Source: Parvibaculum indicum
Lineage (GTDB): Bacteria > Pseudomonadota > Alphaproteobacteria > Parvibaculales > Parvibaculaceae
Length of the DNA stretch: 64,000 bases
Direction of reading: 5' to 3'
Assembly (NCBI RefSeq): GCF_011762095.1
Contig: NZ_JAASQO010000007.1
Span: forward strand, 124,001-188,000
Part shown: piece by piece, positions 57,262 through 64,000 of the stretch
Layout of the letters: every line of letters begins with the position of its first letter
Position numbering within the stretch: the first letter of the stretch is position 1
Notes under the pieces: generated by a model
Told to the model about the DNA's origin: nothing
The model's input: the letters and a program-made list of their open reading frames with translations, nothing else
Database searches by the model: none
Made by a program: the position numbers and the translations under genes

Positions 57262-58452
57262 TCACGGGCGCCGCGCGACCAGATGCACCGCGACGGCGCC
57301 CATGCTCATCAGCAGGATCACCGCCGCCATCGGCCATGCCGTCCCGTCGTTCAGGGCGCTGACGAGCGCGCCGGCAAGCCCGGCCAGCGAGAACTGGATG
57401 ATGCCGGTCAGGGCGGCGCCCGCCCCGATATAACCGCCGGCCCGGGCCATGGCGATGGCCGTTGCGTTGGAAATGATGAAGCCGAGGCTCGCGATCATGC
57501 AGAAGAGCGGCACCATCAGCCCGGCCAGACCGCCGAGGGAAAACCAGACGCACAGGGCCAGCGCGAGCGATGTCGCCAGATGAACGCGCAGGGCGACGCG
57601 CAGCAGATCGCGCGGCGCAAAACGCGACAGAAGGAACGCATTCGCCTGCGACGCGGCGATGATCCCGGCGGCATTCATCGCGAATATGAGGCTGAAGGTT
57701 TCCGGCGACACGCCCACCAGATCGATGAAGACGAATGGCGAGCCGGCGATATAGGCGAACATTGCCGACATGGCGAGGCCGCCAACCAGCGAAAACCCGG
57801 TAAACTGCCGGTCGAGCGCCAGCGACTGAAAGCCCCGCAGGACATAGACGAAGCCGCCCGAGGAACGGTCTTCCTCCGCCAGCGTCTCTCCCAGGCCGAA
57901 CAGCACGGCCAGAAAGCAAGCGACGCCGAAACTGGCGAGGAACCAGAAAATCGCCTGCCAGCCCCATGCCGCGACGAGGAAACCGCCGCCGACCGGCGCC
58001 AGTATGGGCGCGACGCCCATGACCAGCATCAGCATGGAATAGACCCTGGCGGATTCGCGCTCGTCGAAAAGATCCCGCACCATGGCGCGTGCGACGACCA
58101 CGCCCGCGCAGCCGCCCAGCGCCTGCACGAAGCGGGCGGCCGTCAGCATTTCGATGCTGTCCGCCTGCGCGGCGACCAGCGACGCGGCGATGTAGACGGC
58201 AATGCCGCCCAGAAGGGGTTTCAGCCGCCCGTAGCGGTCGGAAAGCGGCCCCAGCACGGGCTGCCCCACCGCCATGCCCAGGAAGAAGACCGCCAATGTG
58301 CGCTGGACGGCGCCGGCGGTGGTTTGCAGGTCGTCCTTGATCGCCGGAAAGGCCGGCAGATACATGTCGATCGACAGCGCGCCGAATGCCGTCAGGGCGC
58401 CGAGGATGACGACGAAAAGCAGCATGTTATGCCGGGCGTCGGGGCCGCTCAT
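57262..58452 (-). CDS. MFS transporter, Bcr/CflA drug-resistance type
   Basis: A 396-residue protein with 12 predicted helices. The N-terminus ALTAFGALSIDMYLPAFPAIKDDLQTTAGAVQRTLAVFFLGMAVGQPVLGPLSDRYGR carries the DHA1 motif A and the SIDMYLPAFP pattern of the Bcr/CflA subfamily; AGCAGVVVARAMVRDLFDERESAR is the second subfamily mark. It should export small hydrophobic compounds, driven by protons. It lies on the same strand as the amidohydrolase, 135 bases before its start. The substrate is unknown. Confidence 0.9.
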   Translation of the reverse strand: MSGPDARHNMLLFVVILGALTAFGALSIDMYLPAFPAIKDDLQTTAGAVQRTLAVFFLGMAVGQPVLGPLSDRYGRLKPLLGGIAVYIAASLVAAQADSIEMLTAARFVQALGGCAGVVVARAMVRDLFDERESARVYSMLMLVMGVAPILAPVGGGFLVAAWGWQAIFWFLASFGVACFLAVLFGLGETLAEEDRSSGGFVYVLRGFQSLALDRQFTGFSLVGGLAMSAMFAYIAGSPFVFIDLVGVSPETFSLIFAMNAAGIIAASQANAFLLSRFAPRDLLRVALRVHLATSLALALCVWFSLGGLAGLMVPLFCMIASLGFIISNATAIAMARAGGYIGAGAALTGIIQFSLAGLAGALVSALNDGTAWPMAAVILLMSMGAVAVHLVARRP

Positions 58453-58506
58453 GCGCGGCGCTCATTTTCGGGAGGGGTCATTCGGGACAACGCATTTGCT
58501 GAACAC

Positions 58507-58538
58507 AAAGGGCATGACGGAAAACCGCCATGCCCTTT
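58507..58538 (-). terminator. Rho-independent terminator after the acyl-CoA synthetase gene
   Basis: AAAGGGCATGACGG (58507-58520), AAAA, CCGCCATGCCCTTT (58525-58538): 13 of 14 arm positions pair. On the minus strand the 3' arm ends CCCTTTGTGTT, a weak T run. It lies 55 bases after the stop at 58593. Confidence 0.7.
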
Positions 58539-58592
58539 CATAATGCAGATGAGGCGTCGAAGCGACTGCCGGGACCGATATTCCCCGGATCC

Positions 58593-60170
58593 CTAGATCT
58601 TCTTGGCGCCCTGCCAGTAGCCGTCGCGGATGACGCGGCGGAGTACCTTGCCGGAGGGCATGCGGGGCAGCTCTTCCACGAAGTCGATGCTGCGCGGGCG
58701 CTTGTAGCCGGGGAGGTTCTCGGCGGCGAAGGCGAGGAGTTCGGCGCGCATCGCATCGTCGGCGGCGAAGCCTTCATTGAGCTGGACGACGGCTTTCACC
58801 TCTTCGCCCCATTCCTCGTTCGGCGCGCCGACCACGGCGGCGTCCGCGATTGCCGCGTGTTTCAGCAGTTCCTGGTCGATTTCGGCCGGGTAGATGTTCA
58901 CGCCGCCGGAAATGATGACCTCCGCGCTGCGGCCGGTGAGGAAGAGATAGCCGTCGCTGTCGAAATAGCCCATATCGCCCATGGTGTAGTAATTGCCGCG
59001 ATAGGCGCTGTCGGTCTTTTCGGGCGCCTTGAAATATTCGAAGCGGCCGTCCTCCGGCGCCTTGAAATAGACGGTGCCCACTTCATCCGCCGGCAGAGGA
59101 TTTCCGTCCTCGTCCTGGATCTGCACCTCGACGCCGGGCAGCGGCCGCCCGCAGGACCCTTTCCGTTCGAGCCATTCTTCCGACGCGATGAAGATGCCGC
59201 CGCCTTCCGTCGCCGCGTAATATTCAAAGACGACCGGACCGAACCAGTCGATCGCGCCTTCCTTCACATGGACCGGGCATGGCGCCGCGCCGTGCAGGAT
59301 CCAGCGCAGGGAGGAGGTATCGTATTTCGCCTTCGCCTCGTCGGGCAGTTGCAACATGCGGTGAAGCATGGTGGGCACGACATGGGTGTGGGTGATGCGA
59401 TGTTCCTGGATGAGGCGCAGCGTTTCCTCCGCGTCCCATTTGTCCATCAGCACGACGCCGATGCCGTTATTGAGCGGAAAGCTCATGTTCAGGGCCAGCG
59501 GCGCGGCGTGATAGAGCGGGCCGGTGACGAGCGCCATGTCGCCTTCCGGGCGGAAGGCCGCCGTCTCCGTCAGCTTGACGACCAGAGGCGCCGCGCCCGG
59601 GGCCTGCCGCCGGTAGACGCCTTTGGGATGGCCGGTCGTGCCGGAGGTGTAGAGCATCTGGGAGCCGAGGACGGGGTCTTCGATGTCGTGACCGTCTTCC
59701 GCCGCGAGCGCCGCGTCATAGGCGTCGAAGCCCTCGACGGGGCCGCCCACCGCGAGCTTTGCGACCAGCATGGACGACATGGCCGCCGCTTCCTGCGCGC
59801 TGCCGGCAAAGCGCGTATCGGCGATGAAGGCCTTCGCCTCGCAGTTTTCCACGATGTAACCGACCTCGCCGCCGGACAGGTGCCAGTTGATGGGCGTGAC
59901 GCGGAAGCCGCCGCGCTGGCAGGCCACCATGACCTCGATGAATTCCGGGCGGTTGGAACAGAGCAGCGCGACCGCGTCGCCCGCTCCGAGGCCGGCCCGC
60001 CGCAGCGCGCGGACGAGCCGGTTCGCCTGTGCGTTCAGCTCGCCGAATGTACGGCTTCCCATTTCGGAGACGACCGCCATCCGGTCGGGCGCCTGCGCCG
60101 CGTGCCAGGCAACGACCATCCCGTTCGCCGCCGCTTCCTCGCGCGACGGCACGGTTTGCGTCATATTCAT
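58593..60170 (-). CDS. AMP-dependent acyl-CoA synthetase/ligase
   Basis: A 525-residue ANL-family ligase. The P-loop-like motif is LYTSGTTGHPKGV (about 169-181); YYAATEGGG and the hinge region GYLFLTGRSAEVIISGGVNIYPAEID follow, with the acylating lysine in MPSGKVLRRVIRDGY near the C-terminus. It activates a carboxylic acid, probably a medium, long-chain or aromatic acid, to its CoA ester with ATP. GGAGG lies 8 bases before ATG 60170. It is divergent from the LpxR-like gene. Confidence 0.92.
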   Translation of the reverse strand: MNMTQTVPSREEAAANGMVVAWHAAQAPDRMAVVSEMGSRTFGELNAQANRLVRALRRAGLGAGDAVALLCSNRPEFIEVMVACQRGGFRVTPINWHLSGGEVGYIVENCEAKAFIADTRFAGSAQEAAAMSSMLVAKLAVGGPVEGFDAYDAALAAEDGHDIEDPVLGSQMLYTSGTTGHPKGVYRRQAPGAAPLVVKLTETAAFRPEGDMALVTGPLYHAAPLALNMSFPLNNGIGVVLMDKWDAEETLRLIQEHRITHTHVVPTMLHRMLQLPDEAKAKYDTSSLRWILHGAAPCPVHVKEGAIDWFGPVVFEYYAATEGGGIFIASEEWLERKGSCGRPLPGVEVQIQDEDGNPLPADEVGTVYFKAPEDGRFEYFKAPEKTDSAYRGNYYTMGDMGYFDSDGYLFLTGRSAEVIISGGVNIYPAEIDQELLKHAAIADAAVVGAPNEEWGEEVKAVVQLNEGFAADDAMRAELLAFAAENLPGYKRPRSIDFVEELPRMPSGKVLRRVIRDGYWQGAKKI

Positions 60171-60194
60171 GTCCCATTCCTCCCGTTTATCCCC

Positions 60195-60211
60195 GTGGCG
60201 ATTGTCGCCAC
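60195..60211. promoter_or_regulatory. Perfect 17-bp palindrome in a divergent promoter
   Basis: GTGGCGA-TTG-TCGCCAC at 60195-60211 lies 25 bases before the acyl-CoA synthetase start and 105 before the LpxR-like start. It may be an operator or a 5' UTR hairpin. Confidence 0.5.
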
Positions 60212-60315
60212 TATTCTTGGTTTTGGTTTTGCTTGAGGGTATTGGACAGGCGGCCTTGCCGTTAGGTCAAGCCGTTTTGCGTAACCCTTGTCCGTAATTG
60301 TAACCGGAGCGTTCG

Positions 60316-61359
60316 ATGCGCCTTTCCGTTCTCGCCAGCCTTGTCCTTGCCGCCCTGGCCGGCGCACAGGCTCTTCCGGCCCGCGCCGCCGAAGACAACG
60401 GGTTCGTTTCCTTTCAGTCGGACAATGATTTCTATCTCTTCATCGGCAGCGACAGGCACTATACGAACGGCGTTCGGGCTTCCTGGCTGTCGGCGCCGCG
60501 CCGCGACCTGCCGAACTGGCTGAAAGGCGTTTCCGCGCCGCCGGTCATCCATGGGGAAGTGGATACCGAAAAGACGCGCCACCGCGTCGGGATCGGGCTC
60601 AGCCAGGCAATCTTCACGCCGGAAGACACCGAAACGGCGCTGCCCGTGCCCAATGACCGGCCCTATGCGGGCTGGCTGCACCTGACCTTCCTGCTGCAGA
60701 GCGAGCGAACCATGAAGAACGACCGCCATGAGGCGTTCCAGGATCGCTGGCAGCTCGACCTCGGCGTGGTCGGCCCGGCCGCGTTCGGCGAGGCGGTACA
60801 AAACGGCTGGCACAGGGCGTTCGGCTTCCGCCATATCAATGGCTGGGGCAACCAGCTCAAGAACGAACCCGGCGTGAACCTGACCTTCGAGCGCGCCTGG
60901 CGTTCGCCGCTGCTTTCCACGCCGCGCGTGATCGGCTTTGCGACGGACCTCATCCCCTATGGCACGCTGGCGCTCGGCAATGTCAGCACCTATGCCGGCG
61001 CCGGGGCGACCTTCCGCATCGGGCCGACGCTGCCCGACGATTTCGGCCCGACGGGCATCTATCCCAATGACGGCGGATCGGACTGGTTCGAGAGCAGCGC
61101 ACCCGGCATTTTCGACTGGTATCTCTTCGCAGGCGGCAATGTGCGCGCCGTCGGCCACAATATCTTTCTCGACGGCAACAGCTTCCAGGACAGCCTGAGC
61201 GTGGACAAGAAGCCGGTGGTGGCCGACCTCAAGGTGGGGGCGGTGGCGGTGTTTCAGGGCGTCCGGATCAGCCTGACCAATGTCTATCGCACGAAGGAAT
61301 TCTACGGCCAGCGCAAGGCGGACCAGTTCGGCTCGCTTTCGGTGACATTCGGCCTCTGA
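60316..61359 (+). CDS. LpxR-like outer membrane lipid A deacylase (DUF2219)
   Basis: A 347-residue predicted outer-membrane beta-barrel. A signal peptide (MRLSVLASLVLAALAGAQALPARA, cut before AEDN) is followed by FQSDNDFYLFIGSDRHYTNGVR, NDRPYAGWLHLTF and HRAFGFRHINGWGNQLKNEPG, matching the LpxR family. LpxR removes the 3'-acyloxyacyl chain of lipid A; the Asn, Asp and Thr of the first block and the His of the third are candidate active-site residues. The C-terminal QFGSLSVTFGL is a barrel end. Many such proteins are uncharacterised outside gammaproteobacteria. Confidence 0.82.
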   Translation: MRLSVLASLVLAALAGAQALPARAAEDNGFVSFQSDNDFYLFIGSDRHYTNGVRASWLSAPRRDLPNWLKGVSAPPVIHGEVDTEKTRHRVGIGLSQAIFTPEDTETALPVPNDRPYAGWLHLTFLLQSERTMKNDRHEAFQDRWQLDLGVVGPAAFGEAVQNGWHRAFGFRHINGWGNQLKNEPGVNLTFERAWRSPLLSTPRVIGFATDLIPYGTLALGNVSTYAGAGATFRIGPTLPDDFGPTGIYPNDGGSDWFESSAPGIFDWYLFAGGNVRAVGHNIFLDGNSFQDSLSVDKKPVVADLKVGAVAVFQGVRISLTNVYRTKEFYGQRKADQFGSLSVTFGL

Positions 61360-61441
61360 AGGAAACGCGCACCCCCCGCGCACATGACGCCGCGCCCCGA
61401 TGGTGCTAGTCAGGTAGCGGAGTGCTTACCGGGGGATCGTC

Positions 61442-62584
61442 ATGTCATTGCCGCTTATTTCAGCCGACAACACATTCGGCCTGCTTTTCGTCTTTCTGGG
61501 GCTTGCCGCTTTCGGCTTCTGGGCGGAGAAGACGCGGCTCGGGCAATGGATCTCGGGCGTCATCCTGACGATCCTGGCCGGCATGGCGCTTTCCAATCTG
61601 CGCATCGTGCCGTTCGGCTCGCCGGTTCACGACGCGGTGTGGGGCATCGTGGTGCCGATGGCGATCCCGCTGCTGCTCTTTCGGGCCGACCTCAAACGCA
61701 TTCTGCCGGAAGCGGGACATCTCACCATCGCCTTCGCGATCTGCGTGCTGGCGACGGTGGCGGGCGTCTTCGCAGGCTTTGCGCTCATCGATATGGGACC
61801 GCAGGGTAATCTCGTCGCCGCATCGCTGGGCGCAAGCTGGATCGGCGGCTCGATGAATTTCGCCGCCGTCTCGCAGGCCACCGGCCTTTCGCAGAACGGC
61901 GCGCTGACGGCGGCCTCCGCCGCCGCCGACAATGTGGTGGCCACGCTCTTCATCACACTGCTGCTCGTCCTGCCGGGCTGGCACTGGCTGGTGCGGCGCA
62001 TCCCCTCCAAGATCATCGAGGCGGAAGAGTATGAGGAAGAGCATGAGGAGGAAACGAAGCGGCCCGAACTCGACATGGGTGCGCTTTCCATACAGCTCTT
62101 CATCGCCGCGGCCTGCTGTTTCGTCGGCTTCCAGACGGCGGCGCTTCTGGGCATCGCGCAATATGGCGTGCTCTTCGTCACCATCAATGCGCTCCTCGTC
62201 GCCAATCTCTTTTCCGGGCCGATGCACAGGCTGGAAGGCGGCTTCGATCTCGGCATGTTCTTCATGTATCTCTTTTTCGGCATTATCGGGTCGGGCGCCG
62301 ATGTGATGCTGATGATCGAGACGGCGCTGCCCATCTTCGCCTTCGTGGTCGTCATGGCGGGCGTGCATCTCGCCATCGTGCTGGCGGGCGCAAAGCTCCT
62401 GCGGATCGACCTGGCGGAAATGCTGGTGATTTCCAACGCGGTGACGCTGGGTCCAGCGACCGCGGCGGCCATGGCGGCGGGACGGCGCTGGCGGCAGCTC
62501 GTCATGCCCGGCGTGATGCTGGGCGTACTCGGCTATGCGGTGGCGAATTTCATCGGCGTCGGGCTCGCCGGCATATTGGGCTAG
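61442..62584 (+). CDS. DUF819 family membrane protein
   Basis: A 380-residue polytopic protein with about ten helices. It matches DUF819 (YjcL-like) with LGASWIGGSMNFAAVSQATGLSQN and AASAAADNVVATLFITLLLVLPGW. A hydrophilic acidic loop (EAEEYEEEHEEETKRPE) separates the two halves at about residue 197-213. The family may transport solutes, but its substrate is unknown. The ribosome site GGGGGAT precedes ATG 61442. It follows the LpxR-like gene by 82 bases and precedes the enoyl-CoA hydratase. Confidence 0.85.
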   Translation: MSLPLISADNTFGLLFVFLGLAAFGFWAEKTRLGQWISGVILTILAGMALSNLRIVPFGSPVHDAVWGIVVPMAIPLLLFRADLKRILPEAGHLTIAFAICVLATVAGVFAGFALIDMGPQGNLVAASLGASWIGGSMNFAAVSQATGLSQNGALTAASAAADNVVATLFITLLLVLPGWHWLVRRIPSKIIEAEEYEEEHEEETKRPELDMGALSIQLFIAAACCFVGFQTAALLGIAQYGVLFVTINALLVANLFSGPMHRLEGGFDLGMFFMYLFFGIIGSGADVMLMIETALPIFAFVVVMAGVHLAIVLAGAKLLRIDLAEMLVISNAVTLGPATAAAMAAGRRWRQLVMPGVMLGVLGYAVANFIGVGLAGILG

Positions 62585-62653
62585 CTTCGTTGCCCGTCCG
62601 ATAGCGCGCTGCTACACAGGCGGGAACCAGAAACACATTCGAGGGAGAACCCC

Positions 62654-63436
62654 ATGTCCGAGCCCGTCATTCTCGTCGAGAAGGAAGGCGAAACCGCCAT
62701 CGTCACGCTGAACCGCCCCAATGCGATGAACGCGCTGTCGCGGGAGCTGCGCGAGGCCATCGCCGAGACCTTCGAGAAGCTGGAAGCGGACCCGGAGGTC
62801 CGGGTCGCCATCCTGACCGGCGCGGGCAAGGCGTTCTGCGCGGGCCTCGACCTCAAGGAACTGGGCGGCGAAGGCGGAGAAGGCGGCGTCAACGCGACCG
62901 TCAACGACAAGGACCCGGTGACCTCCATCGGCAAGTTCTCCGGCCCCGTGATCGGCGCCATCAACGGCGTGGCGATCACCGGCGGCTTCGAGCTGGCACT
63001 GGCCTGCGACGTGCTGGTCTGCTCCAGCAATGCGCGCTTTGCCGACACCCATGCCCGCGTCGGCATCCTGCCGGGCTGGGGCCTCAGCCAGAAGCTGTCG
63101 CGCGCCATCGGCATCTACCGCGCGAAGGAACTCTCTCTCACCGGCAATTTCCTCTCCGCCGAACAGGCCGATGAATGGGGGCTCATCAACCGCGTCGTGG
63201 CGCCGGAAGAATTGCTGCCAGTTTGCAAGCAATTGGCCTCGGACATGCTCTCCGTCGTGCCGGAATGCCTGTCGGGCTACAAGGCGTTGATCGACCAGGG
63301 CTTCGGCGAACCCTTCGCCGACGCGCTGAAGACGGAGCGGAAAGTCTCCTCCGCCGCCAACAAGTCGGTCGGCGCGGACGCCATCGCCGAGCGCCGCAAG
63401 GGCATCCAGGAGCGCGGGAAACAGCAGACAAGCTGA
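62654..63436 (+). CDS. Enoyl-CoA hydratase/isomerase family protein
   Basis: A 260-residue crotonase-fold enzyme. It shows [28 protein letters not shown] and the oxyanion-hole [20 protein letters not shown], with the [24 protein letters not shown] region. The glutamates expected for hydration are partly retained (GGFELAL), so hydratase activity in beta-oxidation is likely, though substrate length is unknown. GAGGGAGAA lies before ATG 62654, and GCTACACA upstream resembles the -10 region of the following gene. Confidence 0.9.
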   Translation: MSEPVILVEKEGETAIVTLNRPNAMNALSRELREAIAETFEKLEADPEVRVAILTGAGKAFCAGLDLKELGGEGGEGGVNATVNDKDPVTSIGKFSGPVIGAINGVAITGGFELALACDVLVCSSNARFADTHARVGILPGWGLSQKLSRAIGIYRAKELSLTGNFLSAEQADEWGLINRVVAPEELLPVCKQLASDMLSVVPECLSGYKALIDQGFGEPFADALKTERKVSSAANKSVGADAIAERRKGIQERGKQQTS

Positions 63437-63493
63437 GGTTTTCCCGTCCCCTTTTCCCTCCCCTTTTTCTTTTGGGGCCCGTTTCCGCTACAC

Positions 63494-63527
63494 TTCCTCC
63501 CAACAAGAACATTCTTTTTGGGAGGAA
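63494..63527 (+). promoter_or_regulatory. Long Shine-Dalgarno-sequestering hairpin
   Basis: TTCCTCCCAA (63494-63503) pairs perfectly with TTGGGAGGAA (63518-63527). Inside, AAGA (63505-63508) pairs with TCTT (63513-63516) around ACAT, with a single C/T mismatch between the two stems. The 3' arm contains GGGAGGA, the main ribosome site for ATG 63535. A TACACT -10-like box (63489-63494) just before it implies the leader is nearly all hairpin. Confidence 0.65.
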
Positions 63528-63534
63528 AGAGGCC

Positions 63535-64000
63535 ATGCACGATCTCGTGATCAGGAATGGCACCGTCTATGACGGGCTGGGCGGCAAGCCCTTCGAGGGC
63601 GACGTCGCCATCGACAATGGCGTCATCACCGAAGTCGGTACGGTGAGCAATAGCGGGCGCGAGGAAGTCGACGCGCGCGGCAAGATCGTCACGCCGGGCT
63701 TTGTGGACATTCACACCCATTATGACGGCCAGGTCACCTGGGACCCCTATCTCCAGCCCTCCACCTTTCACGGCGTGACCACCGCCGTGCTCGGCAATTG
63801 CGGCGTGGGCTTCGCGCCCTGCAAGGCGGAGCGGCATGACTGGCTGATCGGCCTGATGGAAGGCGTGGAAGATATTCCGGGTACAGCGCTTGTCGAAGGC
63901 ATCAAGTGGAACTGGGAGAGCTTTCCCGACTACATGGATGCCGTGGAAGCCTCGCCGCTGGCGCTCGATGTGGGCCTGCAGGTGCCGCATGCGGCGCTGC
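63535..64000 (+). CDS. Amidohydrolase, N-acyl-D-amino-acid deacylase family (cut by window end)
   Basis: The first 155 residues of a second D-aminoacylase-type amidohydrolase; the gene runs past position 64000. It has [19 protein letters not shown], the metal-site [32 protein letters not shown] and [32 protein letters not shown], closely parallel to the complete paralogue at 55390-57126. It lies 98 bases after the enoyl-CoA hydratase gene. The ribosome site GGGAGGAAAGAGG is covered by a hairpin. Substrate is unknown. Confidence 0.88.
   Translation, partial: MHDLVIRNGTVYDGLGGKPFEGDVAIDNGVITEVGTVSNSGREEVDARGKIVTPGFVDIHTHYDGQVTWDPYLQPSTFHGVTTAVLGNCGVGFAPCKAERHDWLIGLMEGVEDIPGTALVEGIKWNWESFPDYMDAVEASPLALDVGLQVPHAAL

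Noticed and set aside
55330-58596. A 1088-codon open frame on the plus strand
   Set aside because: It is antisense to the amidohydrolase and MFS genes, has Arg/His/Gln-rich composition and no domain; long shadow frames are expected in GC-rich DNA.

Overview
The window is GC-rich, densely packed, chromosomal alphaproteobacterial DNA. The support is a CIRCE-controlled groESL, HisZ-dependent histidine synthesis, a ScfR/RamB-type regulator beside the glyoxylate-shunt genes, the string tldE-cysQ-DUF4170-(lipid A genes)-DUF2093-xseA-purD, and a palindromic intergenic repeat of a type common in Hyphomicrobiales. Many flavin monooxygenases and fatty-acid or xenobiotic genes point to a Parvibaculum-like aerobic degrader; that genus call is inference. 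I saw no tRNA, rRNA, CRISPR array, prophage or insertion sequence.

Layout. 0-15 kb: end of a MAPEG protein, then tldE, cysQ, DUF4170, tspO, an MsbA-like ABC exporter and a lipid A block (DUF374 acyltransferase, waaA, lpxK, lpxL). On the other strand lie an M23 peptidase, DUF2093 and xseA, followed by purD, an APH-like phosphotransferase and a GNAT enzyme. 15-23 kb: an MscS channel, PPi-type phosphofructokinase, a D-threonine aldolase-like enzyme, a TetR regulator and groES-groEL. 23-30 kb: metE with a tandem-hotdog thioesterase under a cobalamin riboswitch, then a TetR regulator divergent from an FMO-SDR pair. 29.6-34 kb: hisS-hisZ-hisG-TSUP. 34-39 kb: a degenerate histidine kinase and a cyanide-insensitive bd oxidase with a small third subunit. 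39-44 kb: the ScfR-like regulator divergent from malate synthase and isocitrate lyase. 44-53 kb: an XRE regulator, class VIII esterase, Baeyer-Villiger monooxygenase, RraA-like protein, a tiny membrane protein too short for usual ORF cut-offs, speD-speE and an amine oxidase with a divergent TetR. 53-64 kb: a nitronate monooxygenase-like enzyme, a histone H1-like protein, two paralogous D-aminoacylase-type amidohydrolases (the second cut by the window end), an MFS exporter, acyl-CoA synthetase, LpxR-like protein, DUF819 protein and enoyl-CoA hydratase.

The most unusual material is regulatory. The cobalamin riboswitch ends in a hairpin that abuts the Shine-Dalgarno of a 60-codon ORF; that ORF overlaps the thioesterase start out of frame, and metE follows. 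Several catabolic genes (44995, 54433 minus, 57126 minus, 63535) have short leaders in which a pyrimidine tract can pair with the Shine-Dalgarno; the one at 63494-63527 is an almost continuous 15-bp hairpin. A near-palindromic Fur-like site precedes an unrecognised 168-residue protein. The kinase at 34666 keeps its phospho-acceptor His but lacks recognisable ATP-binding boxes, and its promoter region holds three GANTC sites and a CtrA-like half-site pair.
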